The position numbers and the translations under genes were made by a program. A stretch of DNA of 64,000 bases from an uncultured Alphaproteobacteria bacterium. GTDB lineage: Bacteria; Pseudomonadota; Alphaproteobacteria; Rs-D84. The DNA lies in NCBI GenBank assembly GCA_944389535.1, contig CALXMS010000001.1, forward strand, positions 229,202 through 293,201, in the 5' to 3' direction. Positions 43,111-51,647 of the stretch are shown piece after piece. Position 1 is the stretch's first letter. Each line of letters opens with the position of its first letter. The notes beneath the pieces were generated by a model. The model saw nothing but the letters and a program-made list of their open reading frames with translations. It made no database searches and had not been told where the DNA came from.

Positions 43111-44901
43111 ATGTATATGATAAAATATACTGGTGACGGGGCAACAACTGAATTTGAGTTTGAGTTCCCGTTTTTTAAATTTGCTGATATAAAAATTTCT
43201 GTAAATTCTGTAATTTTAACAGACGGAAGTTTTTCTATAATTACTTCAGATACCCCAAAGTATGACGGAATGTATACTGGTGGTAGAGTTGTGTTTACCG
43301 TTGCCCCTGTATCCGGTGCAGAAATTCGTATATGGAGAAAAATAGATCTGTCTCGTACAATTGATTATCAACCGACTTTACCGATAACGCCAGATAACTT
43401 AAACGCGGATTTTAATTTCTTATTAGAATATTTAAAAGATTTGTATGAGTTAGACGGGGATGTGGCAAATATCGAAAATGCACTAGAGTTTCTGGATACT
43501 ATAGCAGAACAAATAGAAGCGCTTGGTGATATCGGAGAATTAGCAAAAAAAGATGAAATTCCGGACGTAAGTAATTTCGCTTTAAAAAACCATACTCATG
43601 ATATGTCTGAGTATGCCGTAAATAGCGTCGTTTCAGAAGAACTTGCTAATAAGTTGAATAAAAATCAGGGTATTGCAAATTATGGTAAGGTAATGCAAGT
43701 TGGTGCAGATGGTAATTTATTTCCGTCGTCCGAAGCCAATGGTCTGATATACGTAAATCATGACAATACACTGAACGGAACTGGTACAAATTCTCAACCT
43801 TTAAGCGTTGCAGAAGAAGAGAAAATAAGTAATAAAATTACTAATTGTATATTAAATGTACCACAGAACATAGACTTAAGTTTAGAAAACGGGGTTTTGA
43901 AATTAAAAGCAGGAAGTACCGTATATGTTCCAAATGGGGTCGGGGTATATAATAAAAATACATTGGTTTCTGACGGGGTTTTTCAGTTACAAAACTTTGG
44001 CCAATCCAAAGGTGTTTTGGTATATGGTTTACAGGATGATTATTTCCCGTTTGAAAGAACTTGGGCCGGACCAACTGAACCAACAAACTTATCCGGAAAT
44101 ACGCATATTTGGTATGATACCGCAAATAATGTAATAAAATATACAAGTAATGCTGGAACGACATGGAACACATATAATATTTCTTTACCGATTGCCGTTG
44201 TTTCAATGGATTCTAGTGGCACAATAACAAGTATAGACCAAGTTTTTAACGGTTTTGGTTTTATAGGGAATCTGGTTTATGCTCTGCCCGATTTAAGAGT
44301 GTCGGAACCAAATGGTAGAAATACCAATGGTACCAATAAAAGCATTGTAGAATCTGTAAATAACGTCATAACGTTTTTGGTTCAAGATAATAATAGAACG
44401 GAAGTTTATGCAAATGCTAATTACATTGTTTGTGTGCCTAAAAAAACCTATACATATAATGCCGAGAAGAATATATTTTTATATCCCGACGGAACGCAAA
44501 GATTTTATGCTAAAATTGCTGATATAAAAATAGAAAACTCAAAAATAATAGATATGTACCAAAAGTTGAGTTTCCAGGCAACTGATTATAATGAAGCGGA
44601 TTTTGTGACGGAATACCAGTTGCCAACGTCAGATAATAATTATACGTGGTATAGGTTATATAAATCTGGCTGGGTAGAACAAGGTGGAAAATATACGAAT
44701 TTAACCAATCAAAGCATAACATTACCCATAGAACTTGTGGATGCAAATTATACACCTGTGCTTGGTTACGATACGTCGTCTGCAAATAACGCACAATATT
44801 CAGGATTATCATATTCTAATAAAACGACAACTGGATTTGTTATATCAAATGCAGGGCAGATTAACGGTGGTTGGGTCGTATGCTATAAATCTAAAAAATA
44901 G
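43111..44901 (+). CDS. Phage-type tail fibre protein
   Basis: A 596-residue protein with no signal peptide. The first ~130 residues match the T7-like tail-fibre attachment domain: YTGDGATTEFEFEFPFFKF, VFTVAPVSGAEIRIWRKI and ITPDNLNADFNFLLEYLKDL. A coiled-coil and repeat region follows (about 110-250). The C terminus (YRLYKSGWVEQGGKYTNLTN, SITLPIEL, GWVVCYKSK) is like the receptor-binding tips of tail fibres. A GGGAAA ribosome site precedes the ATG. The only phage neighbour is the tail-chaperone-like gene downstream; no capsid, portal, integrase or lysis gene is present. It may be a domesticated fragment. Confidence 0.82.
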   Translation: MYMIKYTGDGATTEFEFEFPFFKFADIKISVNSVILTDGSFSIITSDTPKYDGMYTGGRVVFTVAPVSGAEIRIWRKIDLSRTIDYQPTLPITPDNLNADFNFLLEYLKDLYELDGDVANIENALEFLDTIAEQIEALGDIGELAKKDEIPDVSNFALKNHTHDMSEYAVNSVVSEELANKLNKNQGIANYGKVMQVGADGNLFPSSEANGLIYVNHDNTLNGTGTNSQPLSVAEEEKISNKITNCILNVPQNIDLSLENGVLKLKAGSTVYVPNGVGVYNKNTLVSDGVFQLQNFGQSKGVLVYGLQDDYFPFERTWAGPTEPTNLSGNTHIWYDTANNVIKYTSNAGTTWNTYNISLPIAVVSMDSSGTITSIDQVFNGFGFIGNLVYALPDLRVSEPNGRNTNGTNKSIVESVNNVITFLVQDNNRTEVYANANYIVCVPKKTYTYNAEKNIFLYPDGTQRFYAKIADIKIENSKIIDMYQKLSFQATDYNEADFVTEYQLPTSDNNYTWYRLYKSGWVEQGGKYTNLTNQSITLPIELVDANYTPVLGYDTSSANNAQYSGLSYSNKTTTGFVISNAGQINGGWVVCYKSKK

Positions 44902-44910
44902 GGGAAAGAT

Positions 44911-45252
44911 ATGTTTGAAGCAGGACAAATAATAGACAAAGAACAACACATTATGTTTGCTAATTGGAAGGCTATGAATCCTTGTAATTTATATAGCGTG
45001 CCAGTTGGTGACGGAATGTATCGTTTAGAAGAAACTATAATATCAGAATTAGACATTTCTGTATCTATTAAGCGGGCGGAAAGAGACTTGATATTGGCTA
45101 ACACCGATAAATATATGATATCAGATTTTCCAATATGCGAAGAAGAAAGGCAAAAGATGATCTCATATCGTCAATATTTACGTGACGTACCGCAATCTAA
45201 AGATTTTCCGAATATAGAGATAAAAAAATTTGAACAATTCGAAATAATTTAA
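44911..45252 (+). CDS. Phage tail fibre assembly / tail assembly chaperone-like protein
   Basis: A 113-residue protein, directly after the tail fibre gene and with a GGGGAAAG ribosome site. Its C-terminal half (RAERDLILANTDKYMI ... YRQYLRDVPQSKDFPNIEI) matches the phage tail assembly chaperone pattern R..RD.LL..TD....D....YRQ.LRD.P....FP, common at the end of tail fibre operons. It probably helps fold or trimerise the fibre. The operon closes with a strong terminator. The first ~50 residues are not recognised. Confidence 0.75.
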   Translation: MFEAGQIIDKEQHIMFANWKAMNPCNLYSVPVGDGMYRLEETIISELDISVSIKRAERDLILANTDKYMISDFPICEEERQKMISYRQYLRDVPQSKDFPNIEIKKFEQFEII

Positions 45253-45262
45253 GTGATAAAAT

Positions 45263-45286
45263 TAAGCCCGTATATTTACGGGCTTT
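45263..45286. terminator. Bidirectional terminator right of the phage cassette
   Basis: TAAGCCCGTA, loop TATT, TACGGGCTTT between the converging tail chaperone and bamB-like genes. Confidence 0.8.
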
Positions 45287-46015
45287 TTATTTATCAATTT
45301 TTTCACCGGTTTCTGCGTTTATTTTTTCTTTTTTTATAATTATTGTTTTATTCTCGTAACGTGGCGCATCTTGTTCTTTTATTTCTGTTTTCCAGTATAC
45401 CGCACCGTCAGATTTTCTGACCGCGTATAAATAATTATCTGTTCCGACTATAAATATGGCATTATCTGTAATTATAAATGGTAGAGAGGTACTGATTGCT
45501 GTGCACCATTTTTTTGCCCCAGATGTTGAATTTATTCGGCAAAATGCGTCACCCAAACCACCCGCATAAACATTACCATTTTCTACAATTAATGGAGCCA
45601 CTATATCAACAATTGAAGCACCACCAGTCATATTACTTGTCCGGAAAACGTCAGCTATCCACATGATTTTTTTGCTTTTTGGTGCTATTTTTATAACTTC
45701 ACCGGTCGTTAGCCCCGCATACACATATCCGTCTTTACAAACCGGTTTTTGTGTGCTTTCAACCGCGTTACTAGTCGGAAAACCGCTGAAAATTTTTCTG
45801 TCCCCGTCACGTATAACGTTTGAAGAGTCCTGGGTATAAGGACATTCTTCGTAATTATACATATCAATGCTTTCTGGCAGACCGTCAATGGTTTGATTGA
45901 TTATTGTCAGGTTTTGTGTTTCAAAAATAGGCGTGCGTTCGCCGGGTAATATAGGGTCATGCTCTGCACAGCTGCATAAGAGAAGTAAACAACAAAATCC
46001 TGCAATTTTTCGCAT
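45287..46015 (-). CDS. bamB: BamB-like PQQ-repeat lipoprotein (short)
   Basis: A 242-residue lipoprotein (lipobox LLCSC) with beta-propeller repeats such as VYAGLTTGEVIKIAPKSKKIMWIAD, VYAGGLGDAFCRINSTSGAKKWCT and LYAVRKSDGAVYWKTEI. This is the BamB type, which helps the Bam complex insert outer-membrane barrels. It is well below the ~390-450 residues of eight-bladed BamB, so only about four blades are present. It follows the yfgM-like gene, the usual yfgM-bamB order, supporting the name. The expected third gene, der, lies 3 kb away beyond the tail-fibre cassette. Confidence 0.75.
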   Translation of the reverse strand: MRKIAGFCCLLLLCSCAEHDPILPGERTPIFETQNLTIINQTIDGLPESIDMYNYEECPYTQDSSNVIRDGDRKIFSGFPTSNAVESTQKPVCKDGYVYAGLTTGEVIKIAPKSKKIMWIADVFRTSNMTGGASIVDIVAPLIVENGNVYAGGLGDAFCRINSTSGAKKWCTAISTSLPFIITDNAIFIVGTDNYLYAVRKSDGAVYWKTEIKEQDAPRYENKTIIIKKEKINAETGEKIDK

Positions 46016-46031
46016 GTTTTTATCTTTCCGA

Positions 46032-46682
46032 TTATCTTAAAGATTGCGCAGCTGCAGATATGCCTGCAGGAGCCGCTTCGTCGTTTATTATAATGTCTAA
46101 CCATTTAAGCGCGTGTTCACGATCGCCACTTGATAAGTATTTTTCAGCAATTTTTAGACGGCTTGTATAATAATAAGGTGACTTTTTAGTATTCAATGGT
46201 TTTAAATATTCTTCCATTTCTGCCGCCGTCATATCATCACCGCGTAAAGATACTATATGTAATCTGGCTAAATCACGAAAATCACGTGAATTACCATCGT
46301 TGGCCAGTTTTTCTAATTTTTCTATATCGTTATCTAAAAGATATGACTGAAGAAGGGCTAAATCTGCCGTCGCGCCACCAGCGTTTTCCGCAACAGATGT
46401 TAACATATTTGTGTCTAATTTTTGAATTGCTAGCTCATAATTTTCAGCTATTGCCATTTTGTTGGCGCGGTGAGTTCTTACGCCGATTACTACGGCTGTT
46501 GCTATAATCATTATAATTAAGGCGGCAGATATTATATATTTGTAATATTTTTTTATAAATGCCAAGGTCTTATCATTATTTACTTCTTCCCACACTTCGC
46601 GATATAAAGCGTCTTCTGCGTATTCTTCGCGTGTTTTCTTCGTGGGTTTTAACTTTTTATTTCTTTCCAGAATGGATGCCAT
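46032..46682 (-). CDS. YfgM-like membrane-anchored TPR protein
   Basis: A 216-residue protein with a cytoplasmic N terminus, one membrane helix (about residues 47-68, YIISAALIIMIIATAVVIGV) and a periplasmic helical-repeat domain. The alanine and leucine-rich helices and LDIIINDEAAPAGISAAAQSL at the end match the YfgM/TPR_21 family of ancillary SecYEG-PpiD chaperones. An AGGAG ribosome site precedes the ATG. It is followed by the bamB-like gene and diverges from rpoH. Confidence 0.78.
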   Translation of the reverse strand: MASILERNKKLKPTKKTREEYAEDALYREVWEEVNNDKTLAFIKKYYKYIISAALIIMIIATAVVIGVRTHRANKMAIAENYELAIQKLDTNMLTSVAENAGGATADLALLQSYLLDNDIEKLEKLANDGNSRDFRDLARLHIVSLRGDDMTAAEMEEYLKPLNTKKSPYYYTSRLKIAEKYLSSGDREHALKWLDIIINDEAAPAGISAAAQSLR

Positions 46683-46709
46683 TTGAAAAATCTCCTCTAT
46701 TATGGTGGC

Positions 46710-46737
46710 TTGATAATTCTTATTTTATTGGTATACT
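46710..46737 (+). promoter_or_regulatory. rpoH promoter abutting the start codon
   Basis: TTGATA (46710-46715), 16-nt spacer, TATACT (46732-46737), then 9 nt and the rpoH ATG at 46747. The leader would be about 3 nt. No ribosome site is visible. Confidence 0.55.
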
Positions 46738-46746
46738 ATAAAAGTT

Positions 46747-47658
46747 ATGAAAAAGCAAATCAAGAACGCTTTACCGGTAGCACAAAATCAAAGCTTGGTT
46801 GCGGTTCGTGGTGTAAACGACGAAACCAGCCTGGCTCAATATATTCAAAATATTCAAAAATTCCCTATTCTATCGGCAGAAGAGGAATATGAATATGCAA
46901 CCAAATGGGTGCGTGATAAAGATGCAACTGCCGCAGAAAAGTTGGTTGCCAGCCATTTGCGTATGGTTGTTTCTGTTGCATATGATTTTAGAAATTATGG
47001 CGTGCCTTTTGCAGAACTTATTGCCAGTGGTAATATGGGGTTAATGCAGGCTTTACAGAAATTTGATCCGGAAAAGGGTTTCAGATTTTCTACGTATGCT
47101 ATGTTTTGGATAAAGGCTGAAATATACGAAACTATTTTAGATAATTGGTCAATTGTAAAAATCGGCACATCAGCTAATCAAAAACGTGTTTTCTTTAATC
47201 TGAATAGAGCAAAACGCGCTTTGGGTATTATGGACGGTAATTTGTCGGACGACCAGACGAAACAAATTGCCGACTATTTGAACGTGCCGGAAAACGATGT
47301 AAAAAGAATGTCTACTCGTTTATCGGCGCGTGATGTTTCTTTAAATGCTCCGGCGCATTCAGATGATGATGCGCGTGACGTTTTATCTAATATGCCAGAT
47401 GACAAAGGCAGCATGGAAGACGATTTGGAAAAAATGGAATTTCGTCGCCGCGGTTATGAATTGCTAAGAAAACATTTAGAACAATTACCAGAAAGGGATA
47501 GAGATATATTACGGGCGCGACGTTTGTCTGAACCTGTTGCAACTTTGGAATCATTGTCACAGAAATATGGTATATCACGTGAACGTGTCCGTCAGATAGA
47601 AGAACGAGCGTATAATAAATTACGTGACGCCATACTTAAAGAAGCTAAGGACGCATAA
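46747..47658 (+). CDS. rpoH: RNA polymerase sigma factor RpoH (sigma-32)
   Basis: A 303-residue group 3-like sigma70 protein directing heat-shock genes. The RpoH box is recognisable as ANQKRVFFNLNRAKR (E. coli QRKLFFNLR). Region 2 includes SHLRMVVSVAYDFRNYGVPFAELIASGNMGL and FSTYAMFWIKAEI; region 4 has LESLSQKYGISRERVRQIEERA. The length is slightly above the usual ~285. The porin-like gene starts 3 bases after its stop, so the two are probably co-transcribed, an unusual pairing. The 5' region suggests an almost leaderless mRNA. Confidence 0.95.
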   Translation: MKKQIKNALPVAQNQSLVAVRGVNDETSLAQYIQNIQKFPILSAEEEYEYATKWVRDKDATAAEKLVASHLRMVVSVAYDFRNYGVPFAELIASGNMGLMQALQKFDPEKGFRFSTYAMFWIKAEIYETILDNWSIVKIGTSANQKRVFFNLNRAKRALGIMDGNLSDDQTKQIADYLNVPENDVKRMSTRLSARDVSLNAPAHSDDDARDVLSNMPDDKGSMEDDLEKMEFRRRGYELLRKHLEQLPERDRDILRARRLSEPVATLESLSQKYGISRERVRQIEERAYNKLRDAILKEAKDA

Positions 47659-47661
47659 TAA

Positions 47662-48684
47662 ATGAGATTATATATACCAGTAATTTTAACTGTCGGTACG
47701 TTTGTTTTTTCAACTTCTGCAGATGCTTTACAATATGATAACGGGCGGTTTGGATTAAAATTAACGGGGTACGGTACTGCCGGTATCTTAGAACCAGATT
47801 TTGAAACACCTGATTTTATAGGAGATTGGCGCGTTCGCGGTGAAATGGACTATCTGGTAACAGACGGTAATAAGTTGGGATTGGTATATGCCATAGACGC
47901 TGCCGCCGTGGATGAAGATAAATTTATGCGTGAAGCTTTTACGTACTGGCAAAACAATACATATGGTCGGGCAGAGCTTGGTTTTACAGATTCCATTGCG
48001 CGTAAATTAGGTGTGGGATTACCAGACGTTGGCGGTTTGCGCGTAAACGATAAACCATTATTTTATAAAAAAATTCATCCGGCAGGTCCCGTCATTTCTG
48101 ATACTACGTTAACAACCGGACGCAGCGCTTTGCGGTTAAATTTAGCAACCATGCCTATTGGCGCAACGCAGTATGGGTTGTCTGTATCAGGAATAACAGA
48201 TGATTATGATTATGCTGTTGATGCGGCATTAAAAATACGTCAACCGACAGGTAAGGTAAAGGCCGCTTATACGGTTGGGGCATCTTTTATGTCACGTCCT
48301 GATGGTTATCGTACTGATGCCTATACGCCGTATGTTTACGCTGATTGGCGCGCCCAAGTTTCTGGTGGAATGAATTTACAATATAATAGTTGGATGTGGG
48401 GACTTACCGCAAGATTGATATACGACGAGAATCCCGTTGGGCCCATTTCAGATGGATTGGCCGTTGGTACAGGCGTTAGTTACGATATTTTAAATTATAG
48501 CATATCTTTAACATATATTTTCTCTGATACGGGCGTTTGGAACAGGGACGTTAAAGATTATATGGATCATACCGCGATTGCGTCGTTTAGGTATAAGTAT
48601 AGCGAAAACGTAGACGGTTGGATGTCGCTGGGTGTAACTACAGAAACGCCATTCTTAGCAGTTGGTATGAGATTAACGTTCTAA
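47662..48684 (+). CDS. Porin-like outer membrane beta-barrel protein
   Basis: A 340-residue protein with a signal peptide (IPVILTVGTFVFSTSADA) and alternating amphipathic strands ending in a C-terminal phenylalanine (VGMRLTF), the outer-membrane barrel signature. GRFGLKLTGYGTAGI and NTYGRAELGFTDSIARKLG resemble Gram-negative general porins, with the second as the strand after loop 3. It is the second gene of a unit with rpoH and ends at a shared terminator. Substrate and trimer state are unknown. Confidence 0.78.
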   Translation: MRLYIPVILTVGTFVFSTSADALQYDNGRFGLKLTGYGTAGILEPDFETPDFIGDWRVRGEMDYLVTDGNKLGLVYAIDAAAVDEDKFMREAFTYWQNNTYGRAELGFTDSIARKLGVGLPDVGGLRVNDKPLFYKKIHPAGPVISDTTLTTGRSALRLNLATMPIGATQYGLSVSGITDDYDYAVDAALKIRQPTGKVKAAYTVGASFMSRPDGYRTDAYTPYVYADWRAQVSGGMNLQYNSWMWGLTARLIYDENPVGPISDGLAVGTGVSYDILNYSISLTYIFSDTGVWNRDVKDYMDHTAIASFRYKYSENVDGWMSLGVTTETPFLAVGMRLTF

Positions 48685-48718
48685 AAAAATAACACCAGAA
48701 AAATCTGGTGTTATTTTT
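48685..48718. terminator. Bidirectional terminator between porin-like gene and virD4
   Basis: AAAAATAACACCAGA (48685-48699), loop AAAA, TCTGGTGTTATTTTT (48704-48718): a 15-bp perfect stem. Confidence 0.85.
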
Positions 48719-50933
48719 TTATGGGTTCAAGTTCCTTCGTTTCTTTCGTCTGAGGAATATAAATACGTGGGTTGCCAGAATAACCTAAGGCGGCATGGTG
48801 CGCTGGAATTAAGAATTCTGGCAGCGGACTGCATGCACCCATTGCCATAAAACCTGCAAGACGTGGATCTGCAAATGCCATTTGTTTGTCTGCTTCTATC
48901 GGTCTGTGATACCAACCTTGGAATATTACAAGTTGTTTTTTGTCGTCTAATTTCATTATGTCCATCGGTGAATATAATAATTCTTCACTTTTTTCTTCTT
49001 TATCTTTCCCGTCAGGACCTTTAACAGTTTTCATTTTCATCTTATAACCCATCATGTCAGAGAAACGTTTAGCTGTATCCGGATCGTTCTGACGTAAAAC
49101 AATTTTAGCCGCCGTCGTAGATATAATAGTTGCAGCGGCGTCTGCCCCGTACTTTTCCTGAATCTGATGTAAGTCTTGACCGATAATTAAATATGATACC
49201 TGTTGACCGCGCCCAAGATCTGGTCCCTGAATAACGGCCTGTAATTTTTGCATTTTTGGCATTTCGTCCAATATAAACAATACAGGGCATGGACCTAATC
49301 TTTCGCCATTATGTTCTTGTTCAGGTTTGTTTGCCAATAAAAAGTTGGTCATTAATTCAATAAAGATACCTGTAATTGGGTTAAGAGCTTCGGCATCAAC
49401 CATATTTATAGACAGATATACCGTGACTGGTTTGATTTTTCCGTCGCGTGGGTCACGCAGACCGCGCAGGTCTGAAAAATGGAAATCTGAATGGCTTGTA
49501 CGATTGCGTACGGCGGCATTACGGAAAATTGATAACCCTGCCATTATTGTTGATATAATAGAACCACGCTCCTTATCTGGCGTGTTTGCGAGTTGGGTTA
49601 GTTCTAAGACGGCGCGATGAGCATATGCATACCTACGCGCCTCTTCAACGGCATTCATAAATAAGTCATGCATAGGGTCTGCCATCATTACCATCTGATC
49701 CCCTTGGCGGCGGCGTTCTTCAAGTTGTTGAGCCATATTAATTTGACTTGCGTTTATCCAATCTAAAATCATAGACAGTGATGCCTCGTGACCGCGCCAT
49801 GCATCTGGTATATGTTCCCATGTACCTATATGAACATAGTTCATCGCATTTAATTCACCCCTTTGTAACAGTGCGTATGCGGCATAGGCGTTCTGATCAC
49901 TCATCATAGACAAATAATAATCCCCTAATACCGCAGCGTCTTCTTCGTCAAACGTACTAGATGTTATACGCGAATAAAAATAATCGTCCGCTTTTGCGCG
50001 CTCAACTTTTGATATCATAAATTGTATAAGACCAGATAACCCCGCACGGCCAGAAATAGTCCAGTGTGGGTCGGCGGTTGAAGATGCTTTGTCTGCAACC
50101 AAAACGTTGCATATTGAATCAACATACAAATCCCGTTGTTCTTGATTAAACGGAACGTGTTCCGGTGACAGCGGATTCCAAGACGGATAATAAATTCCGC
50201 GTTCTGGATCATCTTGTCCCGCCCAATTCATAATGAATACAGGACCAATTGTTGCACGGTATGCGGATGTACTTTGGTACAATTCTGGTTTTGGATCGTT
50301 AATGATCATTGAAACGGTATTGCACTCGAATATAGTTGGTACAACAACCCCCTGGGTTTTACCAGTCCCCGGAGGCGCAACGCAAAGCGCAGATAGACAT
50401 TCGTTCATCATTAATGGTTTTTTCTTAAAGTACCCCAATACCATCATGAAACCTTTTAAAAGCCCCATTTTTTCTATGTCTTCTTTTGATGCTTTGTTAG
50501 ATGATTTTTCGTCAAATTTATCACTTCCGTATGGATTAAATTCTTTGACAAGTGTAGCGTCGGCCATAAAGAAATATGCTATTATCGGCAACAAAGGAAC
50601 AATGCATGCAATGTCTGTGCGTAAAAGGGTTCTTATAAACCAAGCAGGTATTTCTGCTAAAATAGATATTCCACCACTTGAAATCATATTATGAAAATAT
50701 AAACCGGTCCAATGAGCCGTTGCAGGTGACCAACCGTATCTCCATATATGTTCAACCCAGAAAGATAAACCAAACGCCAATGCGCATACTAGCCAAATAC
50801 CAATAGCCCAGCGTAGAGACCAGAACAGTGATGCCATAGGCGTACGTTGGTGTTCTTTATATGCGCTGGACTTGAATATATTTAAGCCCTTTGACTTGCC
50901 ACCGGCGGATAAAATCTTGAACTTTTCAACCAT
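48711..50933 (-). CDS. virD4: Type IV secretion coupling ATPase VirD4/TraG
   Basis: A 740-residue inner-membrane ATPase that recruits substrates to a type IV secretion channel. Membrane helices lie at about residues 37-60, 85-100 and 108-124. Walker A is APPGTGKT (186-193) and Walker B VLFILDEMPKM (in the C-terminal half). The conserved FNPLSP-like region reads WNPLSPEHVPF, and IIGQDLHQIQEKYG follows Walker B. No other T4SS gene is in the window, as in bacteria whose virB genes are dispersed. A TATAAT box lies 9 nt before the ATG. It diverges from rsmE. Confidence 0.93.
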   Translation of the reverse strand: MVEKFKILSAGGKSKGLNIFKSSAYKEHQRTPMASLFWSLRWAIGIWLVCALAFGLSFWVEHIWRYGWSPATAHWTGLYFHNMISSGGISILAEIPAWFIRTLLRTDIACIVPLLPIIAYFFMADATLVKEFNPYGSDKFDEKSSNKASKEDIEKMGLLKGFMMVLGYFKKKPLMMNECLSALCVAPPGTGKTQGVVVPTIFECNTVSMIINDPKPELYQSTSAYRATIGPVFIMNWAGQDDPERGIYYPSWNPLSPEHVPFNQEQRDLYVDSICNVLVADKASSTADPHWTISGRAGLSGLIQFMISKVERAKADDYFYSRITSSTFDEEDAAVLGDYYLSMMSDQNAYAAYALLQRGELNAMNYVHIGTWEHIPDAWRGHEASLSMILDWINASQINMAQQLEERRRQGDQMVMMADPMHDLFMNAVEEARRYAYAHRAVLELTQLANTPDKERGSIISTIMAGLSIFRNAAVRNRTSHSDFHFSDLRGLRDPRDGKIKPVTVYLSINMVDAEALNPITGIFIELMTNFLLANKPEQEHNGERLGPCPVLFILDEMPKMQKLQAVIQGPDLGRGQQVSYLIIGQDLHQIQEKYGADAAATIISTTAAKIVLRQNDPDTAKRFSDMMGYKMKMKTVKGPDGKDKEEKSEELLYSPMDIMKLDDKKQLVIFQGWYHRPIEADKQMAFADPRLAGFMAMGACSPLPEFLIPAHHAALGYSGNPRIYIPQTKETKELEPIKK

Positions 50934-50942
50934 TGTGTTATG

Positions 50943-50948
50943 ATTATA
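50943..50948 (-). promoter_or_regulatory. Likely -10 box of virD4
   Basis: A perfect TATAAT preceded by TGG lies 9 nt before the virD4 ATG (minus strand). The transcript would have a leader of 2-3 nt. Confidence 0.4.
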
Positions 50949-50990
50949 CCAGAATTTTACAACATTATAAATCAGAATTAAAAAAAGTTT

Positions 50991-51647
50991 ATGAAAAACA
51001 TTCCTCGTATTTATCTTGGAGATAACTTAAAGACAGGAACACAGATTTCTGCATCTAAGGACGTAGTACATTATTTAAAGCATGTAATGCGGTGCTCGGA
51101 TTTTGTGGTGTTTGGGGCAGGACACGAATTTAGTGCTTCTTTAACGGCAGATGGAAAATATATAGATATTGGTTTGCAGACAGAACATATCGATCCTTCA
51201 AACGATATTACTCTTATGTTTTCACCAGTTAAACGTACAGACGATTTATTAAACATGGCAACGCAGATGGGCGTTTGCGCGTTTCAGCCAGTAATTACAG
51301 AACGTACGATTGTGCAACATATAAATTGGGATCGTATGAGAAAGATAGTCATAGAAGCTTCGGAACAATCTAATCGTAATAGCGTTCCTTTAATTTTACC
51401 TATAAAGAAATTTAAAGATATTGATTTATCAAATGTTGTGTTTGCGGATGAACGTGCAGCATATGGTTCAGATTTACCAACGTTTATACATGGCGCTAAA
51501 AATGTTTTCGTTGGACCTGAAGGTGGTTTTTCAGACGCAGAATTTGATGCTTTTGATGCGGCTGGGGCAAAAGGTATAAGCCTTGGCAGAACGATACTTC
51601 GTGCGGAACTTGCCGCTGCGATTGCAATAAGTCGGTTTATCTTATGA
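50991..51647 (+). CDS. rsmE: 16S rRNA (uracil-1498-N3)-methyltransferase
   Basis: RsmE methylates U1498 of 16S rRNA. The 218-residue SPOUT protein has the typical N-terminal PUA-like part (HYLKHVMRC, GHEFSAS), the segment FSPVKRTDDLLNMATQMGV and the trefoil-knot SAM site VGPEGGFSDAEFDAF with ISLGRTILRAELAAAIAI. It is a little shorter than the usual ~240. Its last 4 bases overlap the next gene, so translation is coupled. The A-rich leader has no strong ribosome site. Confidence 0.93.
   Translation: MKNIPRIYLGDNLKTGTQISASKDVVHYLKHVMRCSDFVVFGAGHEFSASLTADGKYIDIGLQTEHIDPSNDITLMFSPVKRTDDLLNMATQMGVCAFQPVITERTIVQHINWDRMRKIVIEASEQSNRNSVPLILPIKKFKDIDLSNVVFADERAAYGSDLPTFIHGAKNVFVGPEGGFSDAEFDAFDAAGAKGISLGRTILRAELAAAIAISRFIL

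Noticed and set aside
44600..44901. Diversity-generating retroelement variable region in the tail-fibre C terminus
   Set aside because: No reverse transcriptase or template repeat was found in the window.
43111..45252. Complete or inducible prophage
   Set aside because: Only a tail fibre and a tail chaperone are present; there is no integrase, capsid, portal, lysis or repressor gene, and no att repeat was seen.
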